DNA of 64,000 bases from Coffea arabica. Its lineage: Eukaryota; Streptophyta; Magnoliopsida; Gentianales; Rubiaceae. A program made the translations under genes and the position numbers. Of the stretch, positions 11,501 through 24,600 are shown one piece after another. Location: NCBI RefSeq assembly GCF_036785885.1, contig NC_092329.1:6200001-6264000 (forward strand), in the 5' to 3' direction. Under the pieces are notes generated by a model, which worked only from the letters and a program-made list of their open reading frames with translations, searched no databases and was not told where the DNA came from. Within the stretch, counting starts at the first letter, position 1, and each line of letters starts with the position of its first letter.

Positions 11501-12768
11501 AGAGAGAGGGATTATAAGTAGGAGATGCTGGATTAAAAATTTCCCACTTACAAAAAAATTTAAAAAAAAAAACTCTTTTTTTATTTTCTAGTTTCTTGGA
11601 TAATAAAAGAGAAGTATTTCAAAACCAAAAAGAAAAAATGTGAATAAAAAGGAAAACTTTTATTCCTGATTTTCACTGAAAACCATCAAGAGCCAATACA
11701 ATAAAATGACTATTGCATTATAGCATCAAAGCAAAATAGTAACCTAGAGGTACCCGTAGCACAAGAAACTTGTAGCAAGTGTTAAGATTTAAGTGGCAAT
11801 GCAGGGCCGATTGGTTCAATATTCTCGAGTTCCATCAAATTCAAAAGCATTCAAGAGTCTTTTAGCACACTTATCTACGAGGAATTGGTAAAACATTTTG
11901 CCCAAGTGCAATTTAACAAGTACTATTAGTATGTTTTACTGGCTGAATCTATACCCTCTCCAATTTAACTAACATTGTCAGTCCAGTGTCCTCACATGAA
12001 TATGACATTGGGCTTCAACTATAATAACAAAATCTAAAATGCCTGTCCAATATACTTGAGCTGCGCATCTGCAGGGCTCGAGTTTCCACAGCCCAACTAA
12101 CGTGATCCAAGGTGTAAAGGTCTACTGTAGTCCTTGACCATCATATGAATCTTTTTACCCCAAACTATGGCCCAATTTATCGTAATTATGAAGTAGCGAC
12201 CATCCTAATTGCTCCTCTCCCTAAAACTCCTGGTTTAGTAATAGAAAGAATTAATTTACATGCTGAAGTTACGCATTTTCTCGACCCCCAAAATCTGCTA
12301 AAACCATCAAAATCTCTCCCAGGCGTAACCTATTATGAAAGTATATCAAATAATGTTTCCTTAGAATTGTCCTCTTTTTTTAACCCTTACAAACAACTCA
12401 TTCAAATCATCACATTTCTTCATAAGAAAATAATTTATTTCAATACAGTTGTATAAAAAATAATTAAAAAAACACTTCTAAATTTTAAATTTTTATGTTT
12501 GGAAGATATTAAGAAGGTTTGTTGAGATAGGATAAAAATCACTCTTGTTTCAAGTTTTGAAGAGATAGATATGGTTATTTCAAGTATATCACAACAATAT
12601 CCATTTGAATCTCAACTATACGAGATATTTGAGGATGTCTTTTCGTCTCACTATATCAAACCGCTATATTAGAAAGAATCGACCTGATTAAAATCTTACG
12701 ATCTCTTCACTCAAAATACCTACACATCTTCTTCTTCATCAACCATCAACCATCATATCTTCTTTACC
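8558..12768. other. Gene-free spacer upstream of the LTPG gene
   Basis: Only short ORFs are found and none has a recognisable domain. A locally GC-richer patch at 10840-10980 is open in two plus-strand frames but matches nothing I recognise. Homopolymer runs at 9779-9791, 10179-10189, 10566-10578, 11398-11408 and 11468-11479 are frequent. The last 200 bases before 12769 should hold the LTPG promoter; no single convincing TATA box can be chosen. Confidence 0.5.
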
Positions 12769-14190
12769 ATGGAGAAAAACATACACTTTTGGGGCATCAC
12801 ATATATTCTAGTTATATTATCACTTGGCATGGGCAATGCTGTGTGGACTACAGCAAAACCTGATTCGAGTGCACCATCTCCGGCCGCTGTGGACTGCAGT
12901 GAATTAATATTTGATATGTTGGATTGCATGTCTTTCCTAAACAACGGTCCATCTGATCCGAAACCTTCCCCTTCATGTTGCACGGGGTTTGAAACCGTGA
13001 TAGATGCTGATGCTGAATGTGTGTGCGAAGGTTTGAAAAATGCTGCTAGTATGGGTCTTAGTGTCAATATTACAAAAGCTGCAATATTACCCTCACTTTG
13101 CCATGTTTCTGCTCCATCCATAAGCACTTGCAATAGTGAGTTTTTTTTTTTTTTTTTTTTAAATATCTAAATTGTTCATGTCATTTTTTTTTTTTTTTGA
13201 CAAAAGTTAGAATTATAAACCTAATCCCAGAAGAAACCTCAAAAGCCGGCAACTTTTGAGGTCCTCCCAGGGACTTATAAACCCAACCCCAAACCCCCCC
13301 AAGAACCGATGTGGGATGGCAACCCCACAAGGGCAAGCCCGTAGGCCCGCTGCTACTAAGAAGTGAAGACCCCCCACGAAATCCAGTATAACTACCCCTG
13401 CAGGAATTTGCCTCTTTCAACCTATTCCTAAGAATGGCTTTTTTTTTCATGTCATTCAATTTGAGTTTTTTTTTTAAAAATTTATTATTTTTGCTAATTC
13501 TTGATAAGCTATGTTTTTAATTGCAGTGTCGATTGCTCCTACACCATCTAATCCTATACCATCACCTTCTACACCATCTCCTGGTATGTTTTACACCATC
13601 TCCTATAATTCCTGGCATGTTCTGGTATGTAAAATATAGTAGTGTTTTTTTCCTGGCACAGAAGTAATTTTTTCTTCTTGGTGACATATAAATATAGTAG
13701 TGATTCTGTCAAGGCATAAATATTTGATGTACTATCTATCACTTGTCCATATTTGTATCAATTTGGGTATCCTTTCAATTGCTTGTGTATCAAAACTCTC
13801 AACTCTCAAGAAATATTACTAGTGATTTAGTTGGTAATTTAGCTGCCAAACCCAAAGGATGATTTAGATTAGAGGGTGAAAAGAGGAATAAGACTCATTG
13901 CTCTTCTTTTAACATATTTGTTAAATTTATTACTCTCAATTACTTGTGCAGCCATACCACCCACCGCTAGTCCCCCGAAAACTTCGCCGCCGACAACTAA
14001 CCCACCGACAAATAATCCTCCGACATCAGCTCCAATAGCATCACCACCATCGGGCGGGGGAAATTCTCCAGCTATTGCACCATCTTCCCCTAGTTCTAGT
14101 TCAGGAACAACCATTAGCATCATGTCAATTTTTATGTTTTCTGCTATCACGGTTGTTGGTTCCTTTTCGTTTTTAGCAGTGATTTCTTAG
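12769..14190 (+). CDS. Non-specific lipid-transfer protein, GPI-anchored (LTPG type)
   Basis: Three exons join in phase: 12769-13135, 13527-13583 and 13952-14190, giving 220 residues. Both introns are GT-AG. Residues 1 to about 24 form a signal peptide. An eight-cysteine motif follows in the order C, C, CC, CxC, C, C (VDCSEL, LDCMSF, SCC, CVC, LC, TC), the signature of plant nsLTP folds that bind lipids in a hydrophobic cavity. Exons 2 and 3 encode a Pro/Ser/Thr-rich linker (PPTASPPKTSPP-like) of the arabinogalactan type. The C-terminus is a Ser/Gly stretch followed by about 25 hydrophobic residues, which fits a GPI-anchor signal. The product should sit on the outer face of the plasma membrane or cell wall, where LTPGs take part in cuticular lipid export (family knowledge). 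Intron 1 carries an antisense SINE-like insertion. I chose the start because it is the first ATG and directly precedes the signal peptide. Confidence 0.88.
13186..13445 (-). mobile_element. SINE-like retroposon in LTPG intron 1, antisense
   Basis: A 260-bp block is flanked by an 11-bp direct repeat TTCATGTCATT (13175-13185 and 13446-13456). Its left end is a T run, which is a poly-A tail when read on the minus strand. The interior is far more GC-rich than the intron and contains CCGATGTGGGATGG, the CCCACATCGG motif (reverse complement) that recurs in plant retroelements. A 9-bp inverted repeat, CCTCAAAAG and CTTTTGAGG (13237-13261), lies near the tail. Target duplication plus A-tail argue for LINE-assisted retroposition. 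Pol III A and B boxes were not securely identified, so SINE is a likely but unproven class. Confidence 0.65.
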
Positions 14191-16370
14191 AATGAGCATT
14201 GTTGCAACTCATTTTTTATCTATTTTTAGTATAGTTTAGCTATTTTTTTTCGTAGTTTAGTTGAGCTTAGTAGTCAAGACCCTAATGTCTAATCTTTTAT
14301 TTTCTAGTTCGTCTTGTCTATTTCTTTACTTCTTGTTTATATTACAGCAAAATATACAAATCTGTTGGACAGCAAATAAATAAAAAGGCCACCTAACATA
14401 GCAGCAAATGAAAAAGGCCACCTAGTAGTATTAGTTATTATTACAATCTGTTGATAAGGAGTCTGTTGATAAGGACCAATGTTATCCTAACAGCCTCTTG
14501 ATTTAGTTTTGAAAAATCAAAATAATTTACTCTAATTTTGTTATACACCATATAAAAAGTATCAGGTCCCTATTTTCCTAGAAAACAAAAAAAAAAAATC
14601 ATTTTGAACAACACAACATCGGATGAGATAATGAATAATTATGTGCATCAAAGAAAGTAAGATTAGATCATTAATGGTATTGTAGGACCTTGAGATAATG
14701 ATATCACACAGTCTTGTCAAGGTTTTCAAAAATTAGGAAATCATATGTTAACTTGTCTTGGAATATGCAAAATTCGTTCTTATCAAGATCGTAGGATGGT
14801 TTATGTATGATCAATAAATGCAATCTATTGGCACTAGTCTGTTTTCAGCCAATAGTTCATAAAAATAAGTAAAGGGAGGTAGAAAATGCAATTTAACTAA
14901 AAATAATAGTTTCTTTAGCTCAAATTCATACTAGTTGTTAACATGATGTACTAATACTAGCAAAGTTTACCTACTATAATAAACTTAATTCTTTTTTAAA
15001 GGAAAATTAGAAAAAAAAATGATATGAATAATTTAACTTGATCAAATATATATCTGTTCAAAATCCATCCTAAATTTCCATTAAATCTTTTTTTCCAACA
15101 GAAAAGTCTTTGGTTTGAGTTTGAATTATTGTAACTTTATCTATTCTTGGTAATTTAGAGTTAATGTTTGAATTAGAAGATCAGATTATAAAGAAGACAT
15201 TATTGCCTTTGTTCTTTTAATCATTCCTTGATTTTCTCCTGGAAAAAAGTTAAATGATACGTCAATCCTCCTCCTAAAGGTAGCAAGTTATGATTGTTAA
15301 TTAGTTTCTTATTTGTGCAAGTGATTATGCTTTTACAAGTATGTGATTATGCATTACATATTTGTCCCCCATTTCTTTTATTGTGAGGGAGAGGGAGGAG
15401 GCAACTACTAAAACTTAAGCGAAGTATTACCCAACTTTTAAGGGTAATTCATGAACTTAAAGGCCCCGGGGGAAGGGACAATTGGTCACCCTCAAGATAA
15501 CGTTGCTCCGTCCTGACTCAAATTTAACAAAGTATATTATTAAAGTGATCAAGGGAAAACTTCTCAAGAAAGAAAAAATTTTTAGACCTTACAGATGCCT
15601 ATGAAATTCTTATGAGTCGTCTACCAATACATTTCCCCGGCGAAATATGAACACACATGTTTATTGACCTAGATTTTAGCTATGAACTAATCGGTGTTTG
15701 CGACCATGGCTTGTTAAATGAGGATGTAACTTCGAGAGACTGTTGCACCGTGCCGTGTGCCATCAAGTTTTCATGACTTGAAGAATTGAAATATCCACGT
15801 AGTTTAATCCAACAACAGAAAATGACAATCAATAATATGACTGATGCAGATGCAAAACTAGGTGAGGAATGCATGCCTCTACCCAACCCCCAACCATAAC
15901 CGAACACCAATGCAACAAATTTAATACCCACTCTTTTTTTATTGGTGATCATACGACGCACATTCAGTCACCTACACACTTCATCATCTCTGTGTTTTTA
16001 TTACTACATTTCTTGTTATATCAAGAAAGGCAGGTATTCTATTTTGTGATCAGAATGAATAGTTGGATATCAACTAAGAAAGGTAAAAACAAGTATGACA
16101 ACTTCCGCCTTTATACCACAATCACAAATACACTAATACAGGGCAGGATAAACGAATAATTGGACAAACACTAAATTCTTCTTTCTTTTTTCTATCTATA
16201 CATAAAACGAGAATGGTTGGTTGGTCGACTACGGCACCCAACACTCGGTCAACAATCCAAACGATCCAATCCCCTGGAAAACTCAAAACGCCGCCACCCC
16301 TGCCTGCACCTGTATTTCACGATATTTGTATATTTTAAGTTAGCTACCTTAGTTTAATTAATAAAGAAAA
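14191..16370. other. LTPG 3' UTR and gene-free spacer
   Basis: The first few hundred bases are probably LTPG 3' UTR. The remainder is AT-rich and holds only short ORFs without domains. Within 14370-14480 the phrases GGCCACCTA and TCTGTTGATAAGGA each occur twice, which suggests a small local duplication. Confidence 0.45.
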
Positions 16371-16375
16371 TAATT

Positions 16376-16890
16376 AATTTTTTATATACTAACAATATAT
16401 ACACTATCACTATCGGACACTCCTTCTGTTCTATTTTGATAGTCCTAGTTTTTTTTTTCACAAAATTTAAGAAAAAGTAGTTAATTTTGTTGGAAAAACA
16501 AATTTAGATTGCTATTTGTCTAAAATACCCTTACATTAAATAAAGTTGATTTTTCATATATCAATATGTTTTGGAAAATCTAAATGCATTAAATGAGGTA
16601 GGTTATATTCAATACTAACAATCTATATTAAATAAGGTAGTTTATAGTAATAATAATTTACATTAAATAAGGGTATTTTAGAGAAATTAAAAGACAATTA
16701 CATTTTTTAATTGGAAAGTGGATTACAATTTGAGACAGATGAAAAAGGAAAACAGAACTATCACCGTGGGACGGAGGAAGTATATTATAATTCATCTGAA
16801 TTTAAATTTAAAATTCATATATTGCTCATGTGTAATGCATCTAACTGTGATAGTGTATACATCGGTCCGTCATTGTATATAAAATTTACT
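16376..16890. mobile_element. Outer MITE, split by a younger Stowaway-like MITE
   Basis: The flanks of the inner element form an inverted repeat: TTTATATACTAACA with ATATACACTATCAC on the left pairs with the reverse complement of GTGATAGTGTATAC then TTGTATATAAAATT on the right. Read without the inner element these make one short palindromic MITE. Its exact ends and target duplication are not clear. Confidence 0.55.
16417..16783. mobile_element. Inner Stowaway-like (Tc1/Mariner-type) MITE, about 367 bp
   Basis: The left end reads ACTCCTTCTGTTCTATTTTG then ATAGTCC; the right end, reverse-complemented, reads ACTTCCTCCGTCCCA and GATAGT. This is the familiar CTCCGTCCC terminus of Stowaway MITEs. 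A TA target pair is present on the right (TATAT); the left flank has drifted. Interior is AT-rich and non-coding. Confidence 0.7.
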
Positions 16891-17364
16891 TAAAAAAATT
16901 GATTTGAAATTTTTACTAAGAAAAAAAAAGAAAAAAAAGAAAAGACTTTGTCATAGGAAGTATCAACCTCGAATCCTACAACAACCTTCGTGTACTAAAA
17001 TATTACTAACAGAAGTAATCTGTAAAATTATTTTTACAGATGGGCCTTTAGGATCGTCTGTTACTCAAACTGGTACATAAAGATTTTGACTTTTCACACG
17101 TTGAAAGACAAGTACTAAAGTTTTTCCATTGATTCATAAAAATGTAGAAAATTGACAGAAAATGATAGAGGAGTGCAGGACTATAGGGGTGGGCATGGGG
17201 GGTAGGTGGGAGCTACTACAAAGATTGGAGGAGGGGAAGGGAACCCTTTTGTTTGCAGGCGGAAGAGGCTGGTAGCCATGTACCACGTGCAAAGAGGGTT
17301 TCAATTTTTCTCTCATTTAAGGACCCTTTTGTGAATGAACCCATCATCATCATACATACATGAG

Positions 17365-17371
17365 TATTTAA
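17365..17371 (+). promoter_or_regulatory. Probable TATA box of the acetyl-CoA carboxylase gene
   Basis: TATTTAA occurs about 30 bases before a run of CCAACC/CACC pyrimidine-rich leader sequence, and roughly 300 bases upstream of the predicted 5'-UTR donor. Spacing is plausible, but no transcript evidence exists here. Confidence 0.45.
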
Positions 17372-17399
17372 GACACTCAACCAACCTAAACCAACCCAA

Positions 17400-17669
17400 G
17401 ACCAAGAACCTTTTAGTACCAGTGCATTGTCATCACCACCCCATCTGTCCCTCCTCTCTCTTGAAGCATCACAAATTTTTAAATTTTAATTCAACTACGT
17501 AGAATTTGACTGCATCCCAGACTTGTGCTTTCGCCTTCTGGTGTCTGTAGAAGTTTTCAGTGCATTTCAACTCCAATTCTTGAAGATAATGCTACCCAGA
17601 AGCCAATTAGATTGAATTGTTTGACTGTCCGTTTCTCAAAGTTTGGAGCTTTTTGGGCGGGTTTTTAAG
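17400..17669 (+). other. Probable 5'-UTR exon of ACC1, followed by a leader intron (17670-18645)
   Basis: A donor AAG|GTCAGT lies at 17669/17670. The acceptor TTTCAG at 18640-18645 follows a T-rich tract and sits ten bases before the ATG. Long leader introns are common in plant housekeeping genes. The exon start is estimated from the TATA position and is approximate. Confidence 0.5.
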
Positions 17670-18655
17670 GTCAGTCTCCTCAATTCAAATCTTTCTTTTG
17701 GCAGATTTTAGGCTGAGAACTTATGTATTTCTATAAAATTCATATGCAGCAAGTGTCTTGTTCTGATTTGGGTTCTACTGTTTTGCTGGAAACTTAGCTC
17801 AAATTGTCTCCGAGTATTGGGGAATAAAGAGAGTTCTCAACTTTGTCGTTGTTAGTTGCATTTACGGGATGGTATTGCTTCTGTGAATTTGAATACGTTA
17901 TATGAATACCCAATTAGCTCAATATGATACTTATGTTTGTTTGAATTTTCTGCTATAGTGTTTTTACCTGGATCATTTGCTTGTGTGATATCGAATAGCT
18001 GCATTTAATCAATGAGTTTTGACGTTATAAAGTGGTAGTTCTGGTATGATGCTGCTGAACGTAAAGAATGGATTCTGTTGATGACTCTTCTCCATTTCAG
18101 CATGGCTGTTCTTTTCAATTGGAGCAATAATTTGTAATATAAAGTCAGAAAGTAATAAAATTTGCTTGACATGTTTTTTGTCATATTTAAAGTTGCTTTT
18201 TCATGAGCTTCGTATTGCTTTGCTGCATTTGAACAAGTTATGGATTATTATTTTCCTTTTGATGTAGAGAGAGAGATGGATGCAAGCAGACAAGTAACTC
18301 AAATTTATTTTCATCCATCCACCACACACAGGCACTATCAAAGAATAGGGTGAAGGCTAGGATCGTACTTTCCATACTTCCTTAAGAAATTGGAGAGTAG
18401 CTTCTATGCATTTGAATCATAAATTTTAGTTCGTAACTTCTAAAATGTGTAATACCTTCCTAGTTATAAACAAGTCCTATACCAACTTGTTACGTGGATA
18501 TAGATTGTGTGTTTTTATTAACCAAGTGTTGGTGGTTTAATACAATGTCATTAATGATCTGAATGAAGTTGATGAAGGCTAATTGCGTGCCTTGTAATGA
18601 TATTTAACCTTGCAAAAGCTTTTTTTTTTTTTGGTCCCATTTCAGGTGGTGCAGC

Positions 18656-21600
18656 ATGTCAGAAGCCCAAAGGCAGCCTTTGGTGGGTGGTACTAATCAC
18701 AGTAATGGGTACATGAATGGTGCAATATCATTTAGGTCTCCCAGTACTGTGTCTATTGTTGATGAATTCTGTCGTGCACTTAGTGGAAAGAGACCAATCC
18801 ATAGTATCTTAATTGCAAACAATGGAATGGCTGCTGTTAAGTTTATAAGGAGTATCAGAGCATGGGCTTATGAGACATTTGGCACAGAGAAGGCAATTTT
18901 GCTAGTTGCAATGGCTACACCGGAGGACATGAAAATAAATGCAGAGCATATACGGATAGCTGATCAATTTGTAGAAGTACCTGGTGGAACCAACAATAAT
19001 AACTATGCCAATGTTCAGCTTATAGTTGAGGTTTGTACCTATCTTTTTGTTTCTTAGCTTAAAATAGTTTATCATACAAATCGAGGAACGCATGATAAAT
19101 GTGTTTATATGCAACCTATCTACGTTGAGACACTTCAAGAACTGCTGAATGGTTAGTCTGATAGCTAAATGAGCTTAATGGTGTCCCATCATTTGCAAAA
19201 TTATGGTTTTCAAAGTGTTTCTTTCTTCAGAGTTTTTGAACTCTGGGGTTCTCAAGGTGGAGGAATGAGAAAATAGAATCAGGGGAGTACCTAGATGATC
19301 TTGATGTCTTTTGAGATGAAATGGATTTTTGGTAAATGTCAGGTGATTTAGAGATTTTTTTTGTTATAAGTATCAAAAACATCTAAATTTCTGATGAGCA
19401 ATTTAACTTCTTTGTTTCTAGATGGCAGAGATTACACATGTAGATGCAGTTTGGCCTGGATGGGGTCATGCATCTGAGAGTCCCGAACTGCCAGATGCTT
19501 TGGGTGCAAAAGGCATAATATTCCTTGGGCCTCCTGCCACATCTATGGGTGCTTTGGGAGATAAAATTGGTTCATCACTGATTGCACAAGCTGCTGAAGT
19601 ACCTACCCTTCCATGGAGTGGTTCTCATGTAAAGTCTTTTGTACTCTGCCTCATAAGCTCTGCTCTTCTAATGTCTGACCTGGTATTGTGTATAATAAAT
19701 GGTATCTGCCTTTTAGGTGAAAATTCCTCCAGAAAGCTGCTTGGTCTCTATTCCCGAAGATATATATAGTGAAGCTTGTGTTTACACCACAGAAGAAGCA
19801 ATTGCTAGTTGTCAAGTTGTGGGATACCCTGCAATGATTAAGGCATCTTGGGGTGGTGGTGGTAAAGGCATTAGAAAGGTTTGTTACCTAATATTACAAA
19901 TGATGCAGTGATCCCTTTTTTTGAGTTTTAGGTCTCGAATAGTTATTTTGTGTAGCTAATTTTGGTCATAAGTACCACTTCCTTTCTAGTGATTTTTGAA
20001 ATTATGGTGAAAAGATTAGTGGATTTCTATCTGAAAGCAACAAGGTTGACACTCTATTGCCATCTCTTCTTCTAACATCATTAATCAATAGTAAATTGCC
20101 ATTTTGACTTATAGGTCCATAATGACGATGAAGTTAAGGCACTGTTCAAGCAAGTACAGGGTGAAGTTCCAGGATCCCCAATATTTATTATGAAGGTTGC
20201 TTCCCAGGTAATATTTTCTTCCACATAATGTGATCTTGATGCTTAAGTTTTAATCTTTAGAAGTCATTCTAACATCGGAGGCTGTTTCATGCTATTAGAG
20301 CCGGCATTTAGAGGTCCAATTGCTCTGTGATCAGTATGGCAATGTTGCAGCTCTTCACAGCCGTGATTGTAGTGTTCAAAGGAGACACCAGAAGGTGCGC
20401 TTGTACTTTTCTTGACTTCTGATCTGTATCTCTTTGTTTTTTGTGACTCAGGTTCTCTAACTTTCCTAGTAGTTTACAAGTATATATGTGAGTTAATTGA
20501 ACATGTCTTTCTTTGTCTATTCAAACAAAGAGTAATCAGTCTTTAAAGCAGCATTATAACATCAGGTCTGTGTTATAAATTTGAAACTCAACTTTGTAAT
20601 ATTCAGGTCCACCTGTAAAGTATTGAGAAAAGAATTTGGAGTACTTCATTTGCATTTGACGTAAGGAAAACATTTTAGGTTAATAGATAATTGTCTGAAA
20701 CACTGGGAGTCATTTGGAATATGAAAACTAACTATTACTTTTTCCTGTTGTCAGATTATTGAGGAAGGCCCAATAACTGTAGCTCCTTTAGAGACTGTGA
20801 AAAAACTTGAGCAGGCTGCTAGAAGATTAGCCAAATGTGTTAATTATGTAGGAGCAGCAACTGTTGAGTATCTCTACAGTATGGAAACTGGGGAGTACTA
20901 CTTCTTGGAGCTCAATCCACGGTTACAGGTTTGACATACTTTCATGTATCATTATTTCCCGAGTTTCTCTTCTAAGATTTGATTTTCTTGTTTATTCTTA
21001 AATGTCAACTGTGGCTTAAATCTGATAAGATCTTAGATTTCAAATGTGGCATATTGGGGCTTTGGCAGTTAGGTTTCCTGAATGTTACTGTATTCTTGAT
21101 ATTTAGGTGGAGCACCCGGTGACTGAGTGGATAGCTGAAGTAAATCTTCCTGCAGCCCAAGTCGCTGTTGGGATGGGTATTCCTCTATGGCAAGTTCCAG
21201 GTTCAGTACCAAATTACCTAAGTTTATAAAAGGTCTTCATGTCATTTATCTTTCTCAATTGGATTCCTGATAGTAATTTTACCAGAAATAAGGCGTTTCT
21301 ATGGGATGGAGCATGGTGCTGGATACGATGCTTGGAGGAGAACATCAGTTGTTGCTACTCCATTTGATTTTGACCAGGCAGCGTCTACAAGGCCGAAAGG
21401 TCATTGTGTTGCTGTTCGTGTTACAAGTGAGGATCCTGATGATGGTTTTAAGCCTACCAGTGGGAAAGTACAGGTTGGAAGTGATAGATTTTTGGTAGTT
21501 ACATACATACATACATATATAATCCGATTTGGTATAACAGTAATATTAAATTAAATTTTCTGCAGGAGCTGAGTTTTAAAAGCAAACCAAACGTGTGGGC

Positions 21601-24600
21601 ATACTTTTCTGTCAAGGTACTTCTTAGAAATTTAAGACACTGAAGATTTTTCTTATATGTATCAATGGTTGACTGACTAACAACATAATTCTTGCAGTCT
21701 GGAGGAGGTATCCATGAATTTTCTGATTCTCAATTTGGTAAGTCAAAGCCTTCTGAGGCTGTCTAGTGTAACAGAACTGCACATGCACCCTAGTGGGTGA
21801 ATATGTTTTGCCTGCATTGTAATGTGTGTCAAAATTATTAGACTGATTTTGAATGCTGTCAAGAGTCATAATGCTCATAATTTAACCCAAAGTAAATAAA
21901 ATCCCAATTTTCAATTATGTCTTTGAGGAGGATGAGATCATTTCATGCCTATAAAAGCCTGAGTCTTGTGTAAGAATTTAATGTTTGATTACAAGCCTGA
22001 CTCTATCAGTTATTTCTATGGATATCACGTTGAACTATATGAGAACACAGAAAAGGTCACCATGTTAGCTGGTATGAATAAACCAGTGGCCGATGGTTCT
22101 GTCTAACTCACCAAAGCCTTGTAGAGTTGATGTTCAAACAGGAGAGCATTTATCAAGAGAACTTGCGAACTTTCAATTTTTGTATGGGCTCTTTCTGGCT
22201 GACCTGATTCAGGTCTTTCAGTCTTTTGTTTGTAAGTCCATATGGTACAATGAGAGAACTGTCCATCCCTTAGATTTTCTGAAGGCCCTGTAATCTGTTT
22301 ATTCTGTTTAGTGCTTGTTTTATCGAATGTATATAAATTGTCTAAAGCTGTAGGATCGTAATGGAAATTTTTACCTCAAATTTTTTCTTTCACATATTAT
22401 CCATCTGAAACGAAGGGCATTTTTTTGTACTTTTGAATATAAATTAAGTTGTTTCATTATCTTCCAGGACATGTTTTTGCATTTGGAGAGTCAAGAGCCC
22501 TGGCTATTGCAAACATGGTTCTTGGGTTGAAGGAAATACAAATTCGAGGAGAGATTCGTACAAATGTCGATTACACAGTTGATCTATTACATGTAAGTCT
22601 TTTTGAAATGGAATTATCTGTTTTTCTTTTAAGTCAACTGAATAGATGGTAGTGAATATTTTAGTGATTTTGTAGGCTTCAGATTATAGAGAGAATAGAA
22701 TCCACACTGGCTGGTTGGACAGTAGAATCGCAATGAGGGTTAGAGCAGAAAGGCCACCTTGGTATCTGTCTGTGGTTGGAGGTGCTCTTTATGTAAGTGT
22801 TCCTTTCAAATGCTTAGTATAAAGATGTTGAAGGTTTATTTGGAGAATATATTTTCTGAACAACATCTTCATCATTCCTCTGTATTTTATTTATTTATTA
22901 TTATATTTTTACCTTGTTCAAATTCAGAAAGCTTCTGCTAGTAGTGCAGCTGTGGTTTCAGAATATATTGGTTATCTTGAAAAAGGACAAATTCCTCCAA
23001 AGGTACCTGCCTATCCCACTTTTTTAGTTCGAGCATGTACATCTTCTTTGTTTCATCATTGATGGCTATTTCCTACTTGCAGCATATTTCACTTGTCAAC
23101 TCCCAAGTTTCATTGAACATTGAAGGAAGCAAGTACATGGTGAGTATTGCGTTACAGCATGACAAAATTGCTAGGTCATTAACATCGACCTTGAGTTATC
23201 TGATAAGAGTGATGCAAAAAGGGTGGATAGGCTTACATTTGATCTCTTTAAATAGTTCAGGAGAAATGAATGTGATATTTCTTCCTGCCAATTTCTCTTT
23301 TATTTTTGACTCAAGGTTTTATTTTTATTTTTTCCACCTTCTTGTAATCTCTGGTTGTTTCTCAGATAAGTATGGTTAGAGGTGGACCAGGAAGTTACAA
23401 ATTGAGGATGAATGAATCAGAGATTGAAGCAGAAATACATACTTTGCGGGACGGAGGTTTATTAATGCAGGCAAGGATTCTTGTTAAACATAGTGCTTTA
23501 ATACGACCCTTGCATTGGCTACCCACCATATTAGCACTGACTTATTACCTAGTGCATGGATATATGAGTTGGATGTTGCAAATGGTTTTTACTTGGCATG
23601 ATACTTAATGTATTGCATTTTGAAATGTCTCAGCTGGATGGGAACAGTCATGTTATATATGCGGAGGAGGAAGCAGCTGGGACTCGCCTTCTAATTGATG
23701 GGAGGACTTGCTTGCTTCAGGTACCAAAATCTAATTCTACTTTCTTACAAAATGTTTGATTTCTCATGACTTGATAGTGGAGGTCTATTTTCCGGTTGTC
23801 TCCAGAATGATCATGATCCATCAAAGTTGGTAGCAGAGACACCATGCAAGTTGCTAAGGTATTTGGTTGCTGATGGCAGCCGTGTTGATGCTGACACGCC
23901 TTATGCAGAGGTTGAGGTCATGAAGATGTGTATGCCCCTTCTCTCACCTGCCTCTGGAATTATCCATTTCAAGATGTCGGATGGTCAAGCTATGCAGGTA
24001 AACCAATTGTACATAGAAGTCTCTTTTATTTACTTCCCCTTGTCATTAAAACTCTATTTTATGGGTAGGCTGGTGAACTCATAGCAAGACTTGACCTGGA
24101 TGATCCTTCTGCTGTAAGAAAAGCAGAACCCTTCCATGGGAGTTTCCCAGTTCTTGGACCACCAACTGCTATCTCGGGAAAAGTTCATCAAAGGTGTGCT
24201 GCAAGTTTGAATGCAGCTCGGATGATTCTTGCAGGATACGAGCATAACTTTGGTGAAGTAAGAAGTCTTTTGGCTTTATGGAAAAGGAATATTTTAGTTG
24301 TATTATGACTAGTATTTGCTAGGCCTTCGTCTAATAGATCCATCTTCTGGGCTATATGGAGAAGAAATATTTTATATAGGTTTGCTAAAATGTATGGTTT
24401 TCCTAATCATATTCATGCACATTACAGGTGGTTCAGAACTTGTTAAGCTGCCTGGACAATCCTGAGTTGCCTTTCCTTCAATGGCAAGAATGCTTTGCTG
24501 TTCTGGCAAATCGACTTCCCAAGGAGCTTAGACATGAAGTAAATGCCCTATTCTTCTGTAATCATGTTTTCCCAAATGTTAGTACCTGGTTGCTCTTCTG

